Shown here: positions 52,439 to 61,126 of the stretch, one piece after another
Layout of the letters: every line of letters starts with the position of its first letter
Numbering within the stretch: position 1 is the stretch's first letter
DNA from: Massilia sp. NR 4-1
GTDB lineage: Bacteria; Pseudomonadota; Gammaproteobacteria; Burkholderiales; Burkholderiaceae_D
Direction: 5' to 3'
NCBI RefSeq assembly: GCF_001191005.1
Contig: NZ_CP012201.1
Location: 2,232,001 to 2,296,000, forward strand
DNA length: 64,000 nt
Program-made: the position numbers and the translations under genes
The notes under the pieces: model-generated
Database searches by the model: none
What the model saw: the letters and a program-made list of their open reading frames with translations, nothing else
What the model was told of the DNA's origin: nothing

Positions 52439-54663
52439 TGCGCCACCCGCACGGTATAGGGCGTGGCCGGCTCGCTGCCGCCGGCATTGACGATCTTCAG
52501 CTCCGTACCGCTGTTCGCGGCCAGCGCCTTCATGCGCAGGGTCAGGACATTGCCATCCAGGCTGGCGCCAGGCTGCTTGCGTTTGCTCAGATCGACCTTG
52601 ACGCGCTTGCTGCCGCTATCGAACACCACGCCCGCCGCTGCGCCGCCCTCCCCGGCTGCCAGCTCGCCCTGCTGCACCTCGCTCACCTCCAGCACCGCCG
52701 GGTCATACAGGATCTGCATCGGCTGCACCTGGGCGTTTTCCGGTGCGCGCATACGCAGCGAGAGCTGGAATTCCTGCCCCACATTGACCTGGTTCGGGCC
52801 GCCCCAAACCAGCTGCAGCGGCTGTTCCGGCACACCGGCGGTGGCAGGCAGCGCGCCGGCCGGCGGTGCAAACTCAACGTTTTGCAGCGGCTTCGCCTCC
52901 TTGCCCTGCTTGTCGCTGGAAAGGCGCAAAGGCCGCGTGCTCAAGCCGTTTTCCGTACCCGACCAGAATTCCAGCGGCTGCGATTCCGGCCGCTGCGCAC
53001 CGCGCACGATGCGCGGCGTGATCGACAGCACGATCTCGGTCTTGGTATGGCTGTCCTGCGGTGCGGAGAACAGGCGGCCCAGCAAAGGCAGCTGGCTCAG
53101 TCCAGGCACGCCGGTGGTGGACTTGCGGTCCTGGTCGCTGATCAGGCCGGCCAGCACCTGGGTTTCGCCATCCTTCAGCCGCAGAAAGGTATTCGCGTTG
53201 CGCGTACCGACCTGGTAGGCTGTGGTGCCGTTCGGCGTTTCCACCCGCCCCGAGACCGAGCTGACCTCCAGGTTCAGGCGCAGCGATACCTCGCCCGAAG
53301 CGTGGATCAGCGGCTCCACGCCCACTTTCAGCCCCACATCCAGATACTGCACATTCTCGGCCACGAAGCCGGTGGCGGTGGAGGTGGTGGTGACGATGGG
53401 CAGTTTGTCGCCGATCATCACCGAGGCTTTTTCGCGGTTGTGCACGCGGATGCGGGGATTGGCCAGCAGATTGCTCGATCCCGTATCCTGGCGCGCGGAC
53501 AGCGATGGATTGCTGAAGTTGACGCCGACGCGGCGGGAATCCATCGTGCGCAGGTCGTGCAAGGTCAGATTCGCCCCGCTGGGAATCGGTACCACCGTCA
53601 GCTGGTTGGGCCACTGGATGCCGAGTTTGAGCAGGTCGTCGCGCTGCACGTCGATCACCTCGATTTCCAGCATCACCTCCGGTTCGGCCAGGTCATGCAG
53701 TGCCACCAGCTTTTCTGCCAGGCGCACCGCTTCCGGCGTATCGCGCACAGTCAGCAGATTGAGGCGTTCATCGATCACGATATCCTTCATGCGCAGCAGG
53801 GTTTTCAGCACGGTCTGCATCTGCGCCGCGGTGGCATCCTGCAGGTAGAAGGCGCGCACCATCAGCTCCTGGTAATCGCGCCGCTTCTCCGGCGTGTCGG
53901 GATAGACCTGCACGGTGGTGCTGTTGAGGATCTTGCGCCGCAGCTGGCTATTGCGCAGGATCAGATCGACCGCTTCGTCGATGCCGGCATTGCGCAGGAA
54001 GACCGTGGTGCGCAGATCGGCCGGCACATCCTTGTCGAAGATGAAGTTGATGCCGCTGGTGCGCGACAGCGCTTCCAGCGCCATGCGCACGCTGGCGTCG
54101 CGAAATTCCAGGTTGATCGGCTTGGCATAGCCTTCGCGCAGACTGGCCTCCTGCAATTGCCCGCTCAGCAGCGGCGTCTCGATCTCGCGCTTCAGATTGC
54201 GCGCGCCGGAATGCGTGCTGTCCTCGGCCAGGATCGCATTCAGCAGCGGCAAGGCGCGTTCGCCTTCGCCGGCGCCTGCGGCACGGCGCGCGGCCGTCAG
54301 CAATTCCCCATGCTGGCGCTCACGGCGCAGGCGCGCCAGGCCTTCGCCGGCCTGGGTATTGGCCGGATCGATGGCCAGCACCTTGCGGAAGCCTTCCTCG
54401 GCAGCTTCCGCATTGCCTTGCGCGGCCTGGGCGCGCGCCGCCAGCAGCAGCTGGTTGAGCGCCGCCATCTGCTGCACCAGGAAGTCCTTGCGATAACCGG
54501 CATGGCCAGGATCGGCCTGCGCCGCCTTGTTCAACTGGGCCAAACCCTCCTCGGTCCGTCCCTGGGCCAGCGCCGCCATGCCGTCCTGGTGCAAGGCGCG
54601 GGCGCCGCAGCCGGCCATGCCTGCGACAGCCGCGCATATCATCCACATCCACAATCGCTTCAT
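52435..54663 (-). CDS. secretin with N-terminal TPR and C-terminal cohesin-like domain
   Basis: A 742-residue outer membrane channel protein. A lipoprotein-like signal (lipobox near MAGC, Cys19) is followed by TPR-like repeats (about 25-150; TEEGLAQLNKAAQADPGHAG, FRKVLAIDPANTQAG) and secretin N-domains (about 170-345). The secretin core (about 370-600) contains DTGSSNLLANPRIRVHNREK, VGLKVGVEPLI and the ending VPGLSQLPLLGRLF ... TEIVLSITPRIV. A cohesin-like beta domain (about 640-742; QVNVGQEFQLSLRM, ILYDPAVLEV) closes it. Canonical GspD lacks the TPR and cohesin parts. It should form the gated outer membrane ring of the operon's machine. Confidence 0.9.
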   Translation of the reverse strand: MKRLWMWMICAAVAGMAGCGARALHQDGMAALAQGRTEEGLAQLNKAAQADPGHAGYRKDFLVQQMAALNQLLLAARAQAAQGNAEAAEEGFRKVLAIDPANTQAGEGLARLRRERQHGELLTAARRAAGAGEGERALPLLNAILAEDSTHSGARNLKREIETPLLSGQLQEASLREGYAKPINLEFRDASVRMALEALSRTSGINFIFDKDVPADLRTTVFLRNAGIDEAVDLILRNSQLRRKILNSTTVQVYPDTPEKRRDYQELMVRAFYLQDATAAQMQTVLKTLLRMKDIVIDERLNLLTVRDTPEAVRLAEKLVALHDLAEPEVMLEIEVIDVQRDDLLKLGIQWPNQLTVVPIPSGANLTLHDLRTMDSRRVGVNFSNPSLSARQDTGSSNLLANPRIRVHNREKASVMIGDKLPIVTTTSTATGFVAENVQYLDVGLKVGVEPLIHASGEVSLRLNLEVSSVSGRVETPNGTTAYQVGTRNANTFLRLKDGETQVLAGLISDQDRKSTTGVPGLSQLPLLGRLFSAPQDSHTKTEIVLSITPRIVRGAQRPESQPLEFWSGTENGLSTRPLRLSSDKQGKEAKPLQNVEFAPPAGALPATAGVPEQPLQLVWGGPNQVNVGQEFQLSLRMRAPENAQVQPMQILYDPAVLEVSEVQQGELAAGEGGAAAGVVFDSGSKRVKVDLSKRKQPGASLDGNVLTLRMKALAANSGTELKIVNAGGSEPATPYTVRVAQ

Positions 54664-55199
54664 CGGCTTCCCGTGATTATCAGAGTTTGTTTGCTGGACA
54701 GCGGCAGGTAGCTGATTTGCAGCGCATCCTCGCCGACCTGGTCCAGCCGGTACTGGGCATCGATGCTGTCGCCGGCACGCACCGAAAACATTTCACTGCC
54801 CCGGCGCAGATGAATCAAGCCACCGCCTGCCTCGCCCACCGTCTCGGTGCGCCCCAGGTATTCGAATGGCAGGGCCGGCGCCTGCGGCGGTGCCGGGGCC
54901 TGCACTACCGGTGGCGGTGCGGGCGGCGCCGGCGGGGTATCCCAATCGACGGCGGCAAACAGGTTGGCGATGGATGCCGCGGGATCGGCAGGCCCGTCCT
55001 GTGCATTGGCGCTTTCCGGCGTTGCCGCAAGCGATGCATCCTCGCGCTTGGACAAGGCGGCTGCGCGCGGCGCCAACCTGGCCTCCGCAAGTTCAGGGAC
55101 ATCGCCCTGCCGCCGCTGCAGATGGGTCCAGGCGGAAGCGGCCAGCACGAGCGCCAGCGCGCCATACAGCAGCAGGCTGCGCAAGGGCGGGCGCTTCAT
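54660..55199 (-). CDS. GspC/PilP-like periplasmic connector
   Basis: A 179-residue protein with one N-terminal membrane segment (about 7-24), a long Ala/Pro-rich periplasmic stretch (TPPAPPAPPPVVQAPAPPQA) and a small C-terminal beta domain (FEYLGRTETVGEAGGGLIHL, FSVRAGDSIDAQYRLDQVG) of the GspC HR / PilP kind. Such proteins link the inner membrane platform to the secretin. Its genes overlap by four bases with neighbours on both sides. Confidence 0.75.
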   Translation of the reverse strand: MKRPPLRSLLLYGALALVLAASAWTHLQRRQGDVPELAEARLAPRAAALSKREDASLAATPESANAQDGPADPAASIANLFAAVDWDTPPAPPAPPPVVQAPAPPQAPALPFEYLGRTETVGEAGGGLIHLRRGSEMFSVRAGDSIDAQYRLDQVGEDALQISYLPLSSKQTLIITGSR

Positions 55200-55756
55200 T
55201 CCGGTTTCCTGAAGTAGGCGGCGAATTCCAGCTGGGCCTCGACCTGCGCCTCTTCCTTGCTGTTGCGGTTGAAGCTGACGCGCTCCAGCACCAGGTTCGG
55301 CGCCTCCGCCAAAACCTGGCGGATGAAGGCGCGCAAGGCTGGATAAGCGCCTTTGACGGGCAGGCTGATACTGTAGCGCTGCACGCCCTGTCCACCGCCC
55401 GCCTGCAGCTGATAACTGCCCTTGTTAAGCAACAGGCCGCCCGCCTCGGACGCAGCCTGCATCCCTTCCAGCGTCCCGTTCACGCTGGAAGATGAAACCG
55501 GGGGCAGGCTCGCGCGCAGCCGGACCGCCATCAGCGGCTCCGCGCGCGGCCCGGCCGCTGCCTGCACCGCACGCCAAGCCGCCGCGCTTTGCATACGGGC
55601 CAGGCTGGCGGCGCGCTCCGTTTCCAGGCGCTGCTGCCCCGGCAGGGTGAGAGCAAAATGCAGCAAGCCGGCCAACAGCAAGGCCAGCACACCAACGGCC
55701 GCAGCCGGATTCAAACGGATCAGCCAGTAATGCACGCGCCATCTCAGCCCGCTCAT
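55196..55756 (-). CDS. PilO/GspM-like inner membrane platform protein
   Basis: A 186-residue bitopic protein: short cytoplasmic N-terminus, membrane helix (about 17-37), a coiled-coil stretch (GQQRLETERAASLARMQSAA) and a ferredoxin-like periplasmic domain (VQRYSISLPVKGAYPALRAF, PNLVLERVSFNRNS). This is the layout of PilO and GspM. ATGA overlaps on both sides. Confidence 0.75.
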   Translation of the reverse strand: MSGLRWRVHYWLIRLNPAAAVGVLALLLAGLLHFALTLPGQQRLETERAASLARMQSAAAWRAVQAAAGPRAEPLMAVRLRASLPPVSSSSVNGTLEGMQAASEAGGLLLNKGSYQLQAGGGQGVQRYSISLPVKGAYPALRAFIRQVLAEAPNLVLERVSFNRNSKEEAQVEAQLEFAAYFRKPE

Positions 55757-56310
55757 GGCGTCCCTCCTGTCTGATGCGCTTGCCGCGTTAGATTGCGCCA
55801 GCTGGCGCCGATGGAGAAACGCAGTGAGCGGCGTGGACTCTGTGCATTCACCTCATGCGAGGCCAGGTATGCGCCCGTCAGCCCATCCGCCTCGCCCATG
55901 CGGCGGGCATAGCCATGCATGGCCGCCGCATCCACCGCCTCGCCAGACAGCACAAGTTCCCGGTTCTCCCCATCCAACGACAGGTTGAGCAGGGCCACCT
56001 GCGGCGCCGGCACGCCTTCCAGCACGCCGAACAAGGCTTCCCATGGCGCTTCCAGGCTGGCCTGGAGGCGCGCCGCTTCCTTCTGGCGCGCCTTGGCATT
56101 CTCGTCCACCGGAGCCGCCTGGCGTGGCTGGCCGGCCTGGCGTTCGGCAAGTTCCAGCTGCTCTTGCTCCCAGGCGGCCTGCTCGCTGCTGTAGGCGGCA
56201 TAGGCCAGGCTGGCGGCCAGCAAGACCGCCAGCCCCAGTCCGGCCAGCAGATAAGCGGCCAGCTTGCGCCGCATGGGCTGATGCGCGAAGTCGATGCCGA
56301 TCCTTTTCAT
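55753..56310 (-). CDS. PilN-like inner membrane platform protein
   Basis: A 185-residue bitopic protein with a membrane helix (about 17-40), a coiled coil (WEQEQLELAERQAGQPRQAA) and a periplasmic domain (LFGVLEGVPAPQVALLNLSL) with the PilN-type motif of short strand and helix. The ATG at 56310 was chosen because it overlaps the PilM-like stop (ATGA). PilN normally binds PilM with its N-terminus. Confidence 0.75.
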   Translation of the reverse strand: MKRIGIDFAHQPMRRKLAAYLLAGLGLAVLLAASLAYAAYSSEQAAWEQEQLELAERQAGQPRQAAPVDENAKARQKEAARLQASLEAPWEALFGVLEGVPAPQVALLNLSLDGENRELVLSGEAVDAAAMHGYARRMGEADGLTGAYLASHEVNAQSPRRSLRFSIGASWRNLTRQAHQTGGTP

Positions 56311-57110
56311 GCGCCGCTCCCTGCCAAGGCCATGGCCTGGCTCAGACAAGCGCCGCCGCCCGCCACTTCCCCGTCCTGGCGCGCCGGCATCAATGCCTGT
56401 CCCAGCCGCGCCAGATCGGGCCGGTGGACTGCGGCGTGCAGCCACACCGGCAAATCGGGCGCCAATCCATGCTGGATCTTTTCACGGTGGATCGCGTCGG
56501 CCAGCGTCTGCGGCGCCGCATCGCACAGACTGGCGCGTATGCTGCGCCATCCCTGGCGGCCGAACCCGGCCAGTACCAGCTCATCGCCCGCCAGCACCGC
56601 CAGCATGCCCTCGCGGCCGTCGACACGGCCGCGCCAACGGTTCCAGCAGGCGATGAAATATGGCTGGAGCGAGATCAGATGGCAAGCGCTTTGCCTGCAC
56701 AGCGCGCGCGCGCCCTGCGCCAGCGCAGCCGGCATGGCGCAGGCCAGACGCGCTTGGCCATGGCGCTGAGCTTCGGCCTGCATCTGCCATTCCATCATTT
56801 CGCCATATAGCTCGCCAAAGCGGGCGCTCAGCAAAGCGGCATCTTCGGCGGCGCGCAAGGGAATGGCGCTGGGCGGCAGCAAGGCATAGCGCGCATGGCT
56901 GTCGGCCAGAATCAGGCGGATGCGCCGACCGCGCACATCCTGCGCGCGCAGCCAGCGCTCCAGCAATTCCAGCGCAGCGGCGACGGCATCCGTGGCGGCA
57001 TCGCCATGCAAGGTCTCCAGCAACTGCGGCACGCCGCGCCGCAGCCGCAGGCCGCCAACCTGGGTCCGCCCGAGCACGACGGTCAACGACTCACTCGGAA
57101 AACGTAACAC
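56307..57110 (-). CDS. PilM/GspL-like cytoplasmic platform protein
   Basis: A 267-residue soluble protein without membrane segments, placed between the ATPase and PilN-like genes. Fragments such as LRFPSESLTVVLGRTQVGGL and IRLILADSHARYALLPPSAI resemble the actin-like fold of PilM/GspL cytoplasmic domains, but conservation is low and position supports the assignment as much as sequence does. It overlaps gspE by 20 bases. Confidence 0.6.
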   Translation of the reverse strand: MLRFPSESLTVVLGRTQVGGLRLRRGVPQLLETLHGDAATDAVAAALELLERWLRAQDVRGRRIRLILADSHARYALLPPSAIPLRAAEDAALLSARFGELYGEMMEWQMQAEAQRHGQARLACAMPAALAQGARALCRQSACHLISLQPYFIACWNRWRGRVDGREGMLAVLAGDELVLAGFGRQGWRSIRASLCDAAPQTLADAIHREKIQHGLAPDLPVWLHAAVHRPDLARLGQALMPARQDGEVAGGGACLSQAMALAGSGA

Positions 57111-58773
57111 GGTTCACCTCTTCCAGTGTCGTCATGCCGGCGCGCGCGGCGTCGAGCGCGGCATCGCGCAAAAAACGCGTGCCGCCTTTCAGCGCCGCCT
57201 CCTTGATGGTGCGGATCGGTGCGCGCGCGATGATCAACTCGCGCAGCTCGTCGTTCATGCGCAGGAACTCGCCGATGGCCTTGCGTCCCTTGTAACCGGT
57301 GCCGCGGCAATGGGCGCAGCCACGCCCGCGCGCCAGCGTGCCGCCGGCGCCCAGCTTGCCCACCAGGCCGCATTCTTCCAGCTCCTGCTGCGAAGGTTCG
57401 TACGGCGCGCTGCATGCGGGACAGACCATGCGCATCAGGCGCTGCGCCAGCACGCCGTTCAGCGCCGACACGAAGCTGTAAATATCCACTCCCATATGCA
57501 GGAAGCGGCCCAGCACATCGAAAACATTATTGGCGTGCACGCTGGTGAAGACCTGGTGTCCGGTCAATGCCGACTGGATGGCGATGCGCGCCGTTTCGGG
57601 ATCGCGGATTTCTCCGACCAGTATCTTGTCCGGATCGTGGCGCAGAATGGAGCGCAGGCCCAGCGCGAAGCTCAAGCCTTTCTTCTCGTTGACCGGAATT
57701 TGCAGGATGCCGGGCAGTTGGTACTCGACCGGATCTTCGATGGTGACGATCTTGTCCTGGCCGCTGTTGATCTCGGTCAGCGCGGCATACAAGGTGGTGG
57801 TCTTGCCGCTGCCGGTCGGTCCGGTCACCAGGGTCATGCCATACGGTTCGCGCGCCAGCTGGCGCACCCGCGCCAGGATCGGCGCGTCGAATCCCAGGTG
57901 GTCGAGGCGCAGGCCCACCATCTGGTCGGCCAGCGCCTCCTTGTCCAGGATGCGCACCACCACGTCCTCGCCGAACAGGCTGGGCATGATGGAGACGCGG
58001 AAATCGATCTGCCTGCCCTTGACCTGCAGCTTGAAGCGCCCATCCTGCGGAATGCGGCGCTCGGAGATATCCAGCTCTGACATCACTTTCAGGCGCGACA
58101 CCACCTGATCGGCCATTTCCAGCCCCGCCACGAACAGCACCTGCGACAGTACGCCGTCGATGCGGTACTTCAGCGCCAGCCCCTTTGCGCCCACTTCGAA
58201 ATGCATATCGCTGGCGCCCAGCTTGAGCGCATCGAAGATCGATGAATTGACCAGCTTGACCACCGGGCTGGCGTCCTGCGAAATCGAGGCAAGCGAGAGA
58301 TCGCCGCCAGCGCTGGCGGCTTGCTGCTCGCCGCCGAAGGAAAAGCTGCCGTCGATGGCGCGCAACTTTTCCTCGGCCATGGTGAAGAAGGCCCCGAGAT
58401 CGCCGGGATGGGCCAGGCACCAATGCGCCGCCTGCCGCACCCTGGCTTCCACCCAGGTCTGCAAAGCGCTGTCGAAAGGATCGGCCGTGACGCATAACAG
58501 GCGCTCACCATCCCAGCCCGCCAGGCATTTGCGCTGCACCGCCTCGGCATAAGGCAACAGCGCGAAATCGGTGCGCAAGGCGCGCAAGCCATCCAGGTCC
58601 AGGACCCGCATGCGGAAGGCCGCCCCCAGTTCGGCCAGGCTTTGCGCCGGCGTCAGGCCGAGGCGCTCCTCCAGCAAGGCCCACAGCGATTGTCCGCTGT
58701 CCCGCCGATCGCGGTTCAATTCCGCCAGCAAGGCGGGTGGCAGCATCTCGTTCTGGCGGCTTGGGCTGGTCAT
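57091..58773 (-). CDS. gspE: GspE/PilB-type assembly ATPase
   Basis: A 560-residue secretion ATPase. N1E-like domain (1-150), N2E (about 150-290; ASDMHFEVGAKGLALKYRID, GRFKLQVKGRQIDFRVS) and a RecA-like core: Walker A GPTGSGKTTT with K324, Asp box TIEDPVEYQ, Walker B ILVGEIRDPETA and His box TSVHANN. A tetracysteine zinc site (CPAC...CAHC, about 450-490) typical of GspE/PilB follows. It powers pseudopilus assembly from the cytoplasmic face. No PilT-like retraction ATPase is in the operon. Confidence 0.93.
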   Translation of the reverse strand: MTSPSRQNEMLPPALLAELNRDRRDSGQSLWALLEERLGLTPAQSLAELGAAFRMRVLDLDGLRALRTDFALLPYAEAVQRKCLAGWDGERLLCVTADPFDSALQTWVEARVRQAAHWCLAHPGDLGAFFTMAEEKLRAIDGSFSFGGEQQAASAGGDLSLASISQDASPVVKLVNSSIFDALKLGASDMHFEVGAKGLALKYRIDGVLSQVLFVAGLEMADQVVSRLKVMSELDISERRIPQDGRFKLQVKGRQIDFRVSIMPSLFGEDVVVRILDKEALADQMVGLRLDHLGFDAPILARVRQLAREPYGMTLVTGPTGSGKTTTLYAALTEINSGQDKIVTIEDPVEYQLPGILQIPVNEKKGLSFALGLRSILRHDPDKILVGEIRDPETARIAIQSALTGHQVFTSVHANNVFDVLGRFLHMGVDIYSFVSALNGVLAQRLMRMVCPACSAPYEPSQQELEECGLVGKLGAGGTLARGRGCAHCRGTGYKGRKAIGEFLRMNDELRELIIARAPIRTIKEAALKGGTRFLRDAALDAARAGMTTLEEVNRVTFSE

Positions 58774-59960
58774 TGGATGCTGTTCGCCAGTTCGAAAATG
58801 GGCAGATACATCAGGATCACGATGCCGCCGATGAGCAGGCCGATGAAGGTCATCAGCGCCGGTTCAAACAGTCGCGAAAACCAGTCCACTTCGCGCGCGA
58901 TCTCCTCGTCGTAAAAGGCGGCGATCTTCTCCATGGTCTCGCCCAGATCGCCGCTGCGCTCGCCCACGATCAGCAGGCGCAGGCCCACTTCGGTCGCCAG
59001 TCCATGGCGGCCGAAGGCATCGGACAGCCCGCCACCCTCGCGGATCGCCTGCCGCGCCGCATCCAGGCCGGCACGCAAGGCAGGCTGCTGTAGCAGTTCA
59101 CCCGTCATATCGAGCGCCGTCACCAGCGGCACGCCGCCCTTGACCAGCATGGCGACGGTACGCGTAAACCGCGCCAGCTGATAGGTGCGTATCTGCTCAC
59201 CCAGTCGGGGCAGACGCCACAACGCTCTTTGCGCCGCAGCCGTCACGCTCGGCCGCGTGCAGACATAGACCAGCAGCGCCAGCATGGCTACCGACCCCGC
59301 CAGCAAGGCCGAACCATGTTCCGTCACCAGCTGGCCCCAGCGCATCAAAAGGCGCGACAGGGCCGGCACCTTGTCCTCGCCCAGATCGGCGTAGACGCGG
59401 CCAAAACGCGGCACCACGTACGAAAGCAGGAACACGATCACCAGCCCGCCCACGCCCAGCAGCAGGGCCGGATAGATCGAGGCCGAGACGATCTTGTCGC
59501 GCACCGCATTGAGCTGGCGGTAATAGGCCAGGTAGCGGCGCAGCGCTTCCGGCAATTCGCCGGTCTGTTCGCTGGCGCGCACGGTGGCGACAAACAAGGT
59601 GGGAAAAGCATGCGGCATGCTGGCCAGGGCGGCCGAAAACGTCTGCCCCTCGCCCAGCAGCACCAGGATGCGCTGCAGGCTTTGGCGGCTGTCGGCGTCG
59701 CGCGCGCGCTTGGCCAGCACCGACAAGGCTTCGATCAAGCCCATGCCCGCATCGAGCAAGGCCAGCAGCTCCTGGCCAAACAGCTGGATGCGCAGGCGGC
59801 CACGCGGCGCACGCCGCAAGTTCAAACCGGGACGGCGCAGCGACAGCACCGCATAGCCCTGCTCCCCGGCTTGGCGGCGGGCCTCGGCTTCATCCGGCGC
59901 CGCGTACTGCACATGGCGCACGCCTTCGCGCGGATGGTAGACCTTCAGCTCGAACTGCAT
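58770..59960 (-). CDS. gspF: GspF/PilC-type inner membrane protein
   Basis: A 396-residue polytopic protein with two tandem T2SSF domains (about 60-185 and 265-385). Each has the pattern E-x-L-A-L-L-x-A-G-M-x-L-x-x-A-L and a G-E-x-S-G-x-L/D-x-E-x-M/L segment (ASEQTGELPEAL; GERSGDLGETMEKIAAFYDE). Three membrane helices lie between and after them. It forms the rotating platform that GspE drives. Overlaps gspE by four bases. Confidence 0.93.
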   Translation of the reverse strand: MQFELKVYHPREGVRHVQYAAPDEAEARRQAGEQGYAVLSLRRPGLNLRRAPRGRLRIQLFGQELLALLDAGMGLIEALSVLAKRARDADSRQSLQRILVLLGEGQTFSAALASMPHAFPTLFVATVRASEQTGELPEALRRYLAYYRQLNAVRDKIVSASIYPALLLGVGGLVIVFLLSYVVPRFGRVYADLGEDKVPALSRLLMRWGQLVTEHGSALLAGSVAMLALLVYVCTRPSVTAAAQRALWRLPRLGEQIRTYQLARFTRTVAMLVKGGVPLVTALDMTGELLQQPALRAGLDAARQAIREGGGLSDAFGRHGLATEVGLRLLIVGERSGDLGETMEKIAAFYDEEIAREVDWFSRLFEPALMTFIGLLIGGIVILMYLPIFELANSIQ

Positions 59961-59973
59961 GGGCGCGGCGCCG

Positions 59974-60405
59974 TCAGTTCAGGATATCGGCGGCATCGCC
60001 GCTGCCGCCCGGTTTGCCGTCGCGGCCATAGGATTGCAGATCGTAGTCGCTGCGCTGGCCGGGATGACGGTAAACATAGGCATGGCCCCAGGGATCGGGC
60101 GGCGCCGGCTTGGACAGATACGGGCCGCTCCAGTTGGCCGCCCCGGACGGCTTGATGGACAGCGCCGCCAATCCCTGTTCCGTGCTCGGGTACTCGCCCA
60201 CGTCCAGGCGATAGGCAATCAGGGCTTTTTGCAGGGAGTCGAGTTGGGCCTTGGCCGCCTTGCTCTCCGACTTGCCGACCGCGCTGAAATAATTCGGCGC
60301 GACATAGCCGACCAGCAGGCCGATGATGACCATGACCACCAGCAGCTCCAGCAAGGTGAAGCCACGCTGGAGCCGTCCTGCTCTCACATGAAATCGCTCA
60401 CGCAT
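59974..60405 (-). CDS. gspG: major pseudopilin GspG
   Basis: A 143-residue pseudopilin. It has a basic leader ending in RG, cleavage before F, and an FTLLELLVVMVIIGLLVGYV helix with Glu at +5. The classical GspG body follows (AKAQLDSLQKALIAYRLDVG, EYPSTEQGLAAL, DPWGHAYVYRHPGQ, DYDLQSYGRDGKPGG). Calcium-site residues of GspG are present in the C-terminal loop. First gene of the eleven-gene operon; 13 bases separate it from gspF. Confidence 0.93.
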   Translation of the reverse strand: MRERFHVRAGRLQRGFTLLELLVVMVIIGLLVGYVAPNYFSAVGKSESKAAKAQLDSLQKALIAYRLDVGEYPSTEQGLAALSIKPSGAANWSGPYLSKPAPPDPWGHAYVYRHPGQRSDYDLQSYGRDGKPGGSGDAADILN

Positions 60406-60600
60406 CGGGATTGCTTTTTAGACAAAGATAATCCGAGTCTGGAGCAAGGCTGTTTTTTTGCCAACTATCAGTTTTAGCAGTAGCGCATGGCGGCTTTTAT
60501 GCCTGAACCGGAACAGGCCTGCCGTCCCCATGCCATAATGCGCGCCTTGATTATTGAGCACGCAGAGCCAAAACAAGCGTGTATAAAAACAGGAAGAACA

Positions 60601-61104
60601 ATGACCGAAGAGCAACTCGAACAACAAGAGTGGGATATCGTCAGGAATTATCTCGTCGGCGCCACCAAGGCACAGCGGCATATCTTTGCGGCGCGCGCAA
60701 ACTACGATGGCAATAGCGAGGCATTCCGTTGGCTCGTCGACAGTTCGGAAACCGATCAAGCGACAGCTTTGCTGTTGTACTGGAACCTCGGTGCCGCCTG
60801 GCATGTGCAGTTCGATTCCGCGGAAGCATCCTCGAGTCCAACCACTTACCAGCTGCTGCGCCTGCTCGAGCAACGCTACAAGGCAGGCTTCTATGAGACG
60901 GCCTCCATCTACTTCGACCCGCATCGGGGATCGGGAGCGCGACCGGGCGACTATCCGGACATTCCGGTCAAGTTGGCCATTCCCGACATCATGCTGCGCC
61001 CGGTCGAAGGCAGCGAACATGTCGCCATTGAAGGCGACCCCGAGGGTTTTGATGAAGGCCTTCCTTTCGACATTGCGGAGACAATCTACGCGCTGTACCG
61101 CTAA
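60601..61104 (+). CDS. DUF4274-like protein
   Basis: A 167-residue acidic soluble protein. The stretch RHIFAARANYDGNSEAFRWL, then DQATALLLYWNLG, resembles the DUF4274 family, small proteins of unknown role often found near polymorphic toxin or immunity genes. The ATG at 60601 follows AGGAAGAAC; the frame is open to 60487 but without support. It is divergent from gspG (195-bp gap). Confidence 0.65.
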   Translation: MTEEQLEQQEWDIVRNYLVGATKAQRHIFAARANYDGNSEAFRWLVDSSETDQATALLLYWNLGAAWHVQFDSAEASSSPTTYQLLRLLEQRYKAGFYETASIYFDPHRGSGARPGDYPDIPVKLAIPDIMLRPVEGSEHVAIEGDPEGFDEGLPFDIAETIYALYR

Positions 61105-61126
61105 CGGCTCAGCCAGCCATGCTCGG

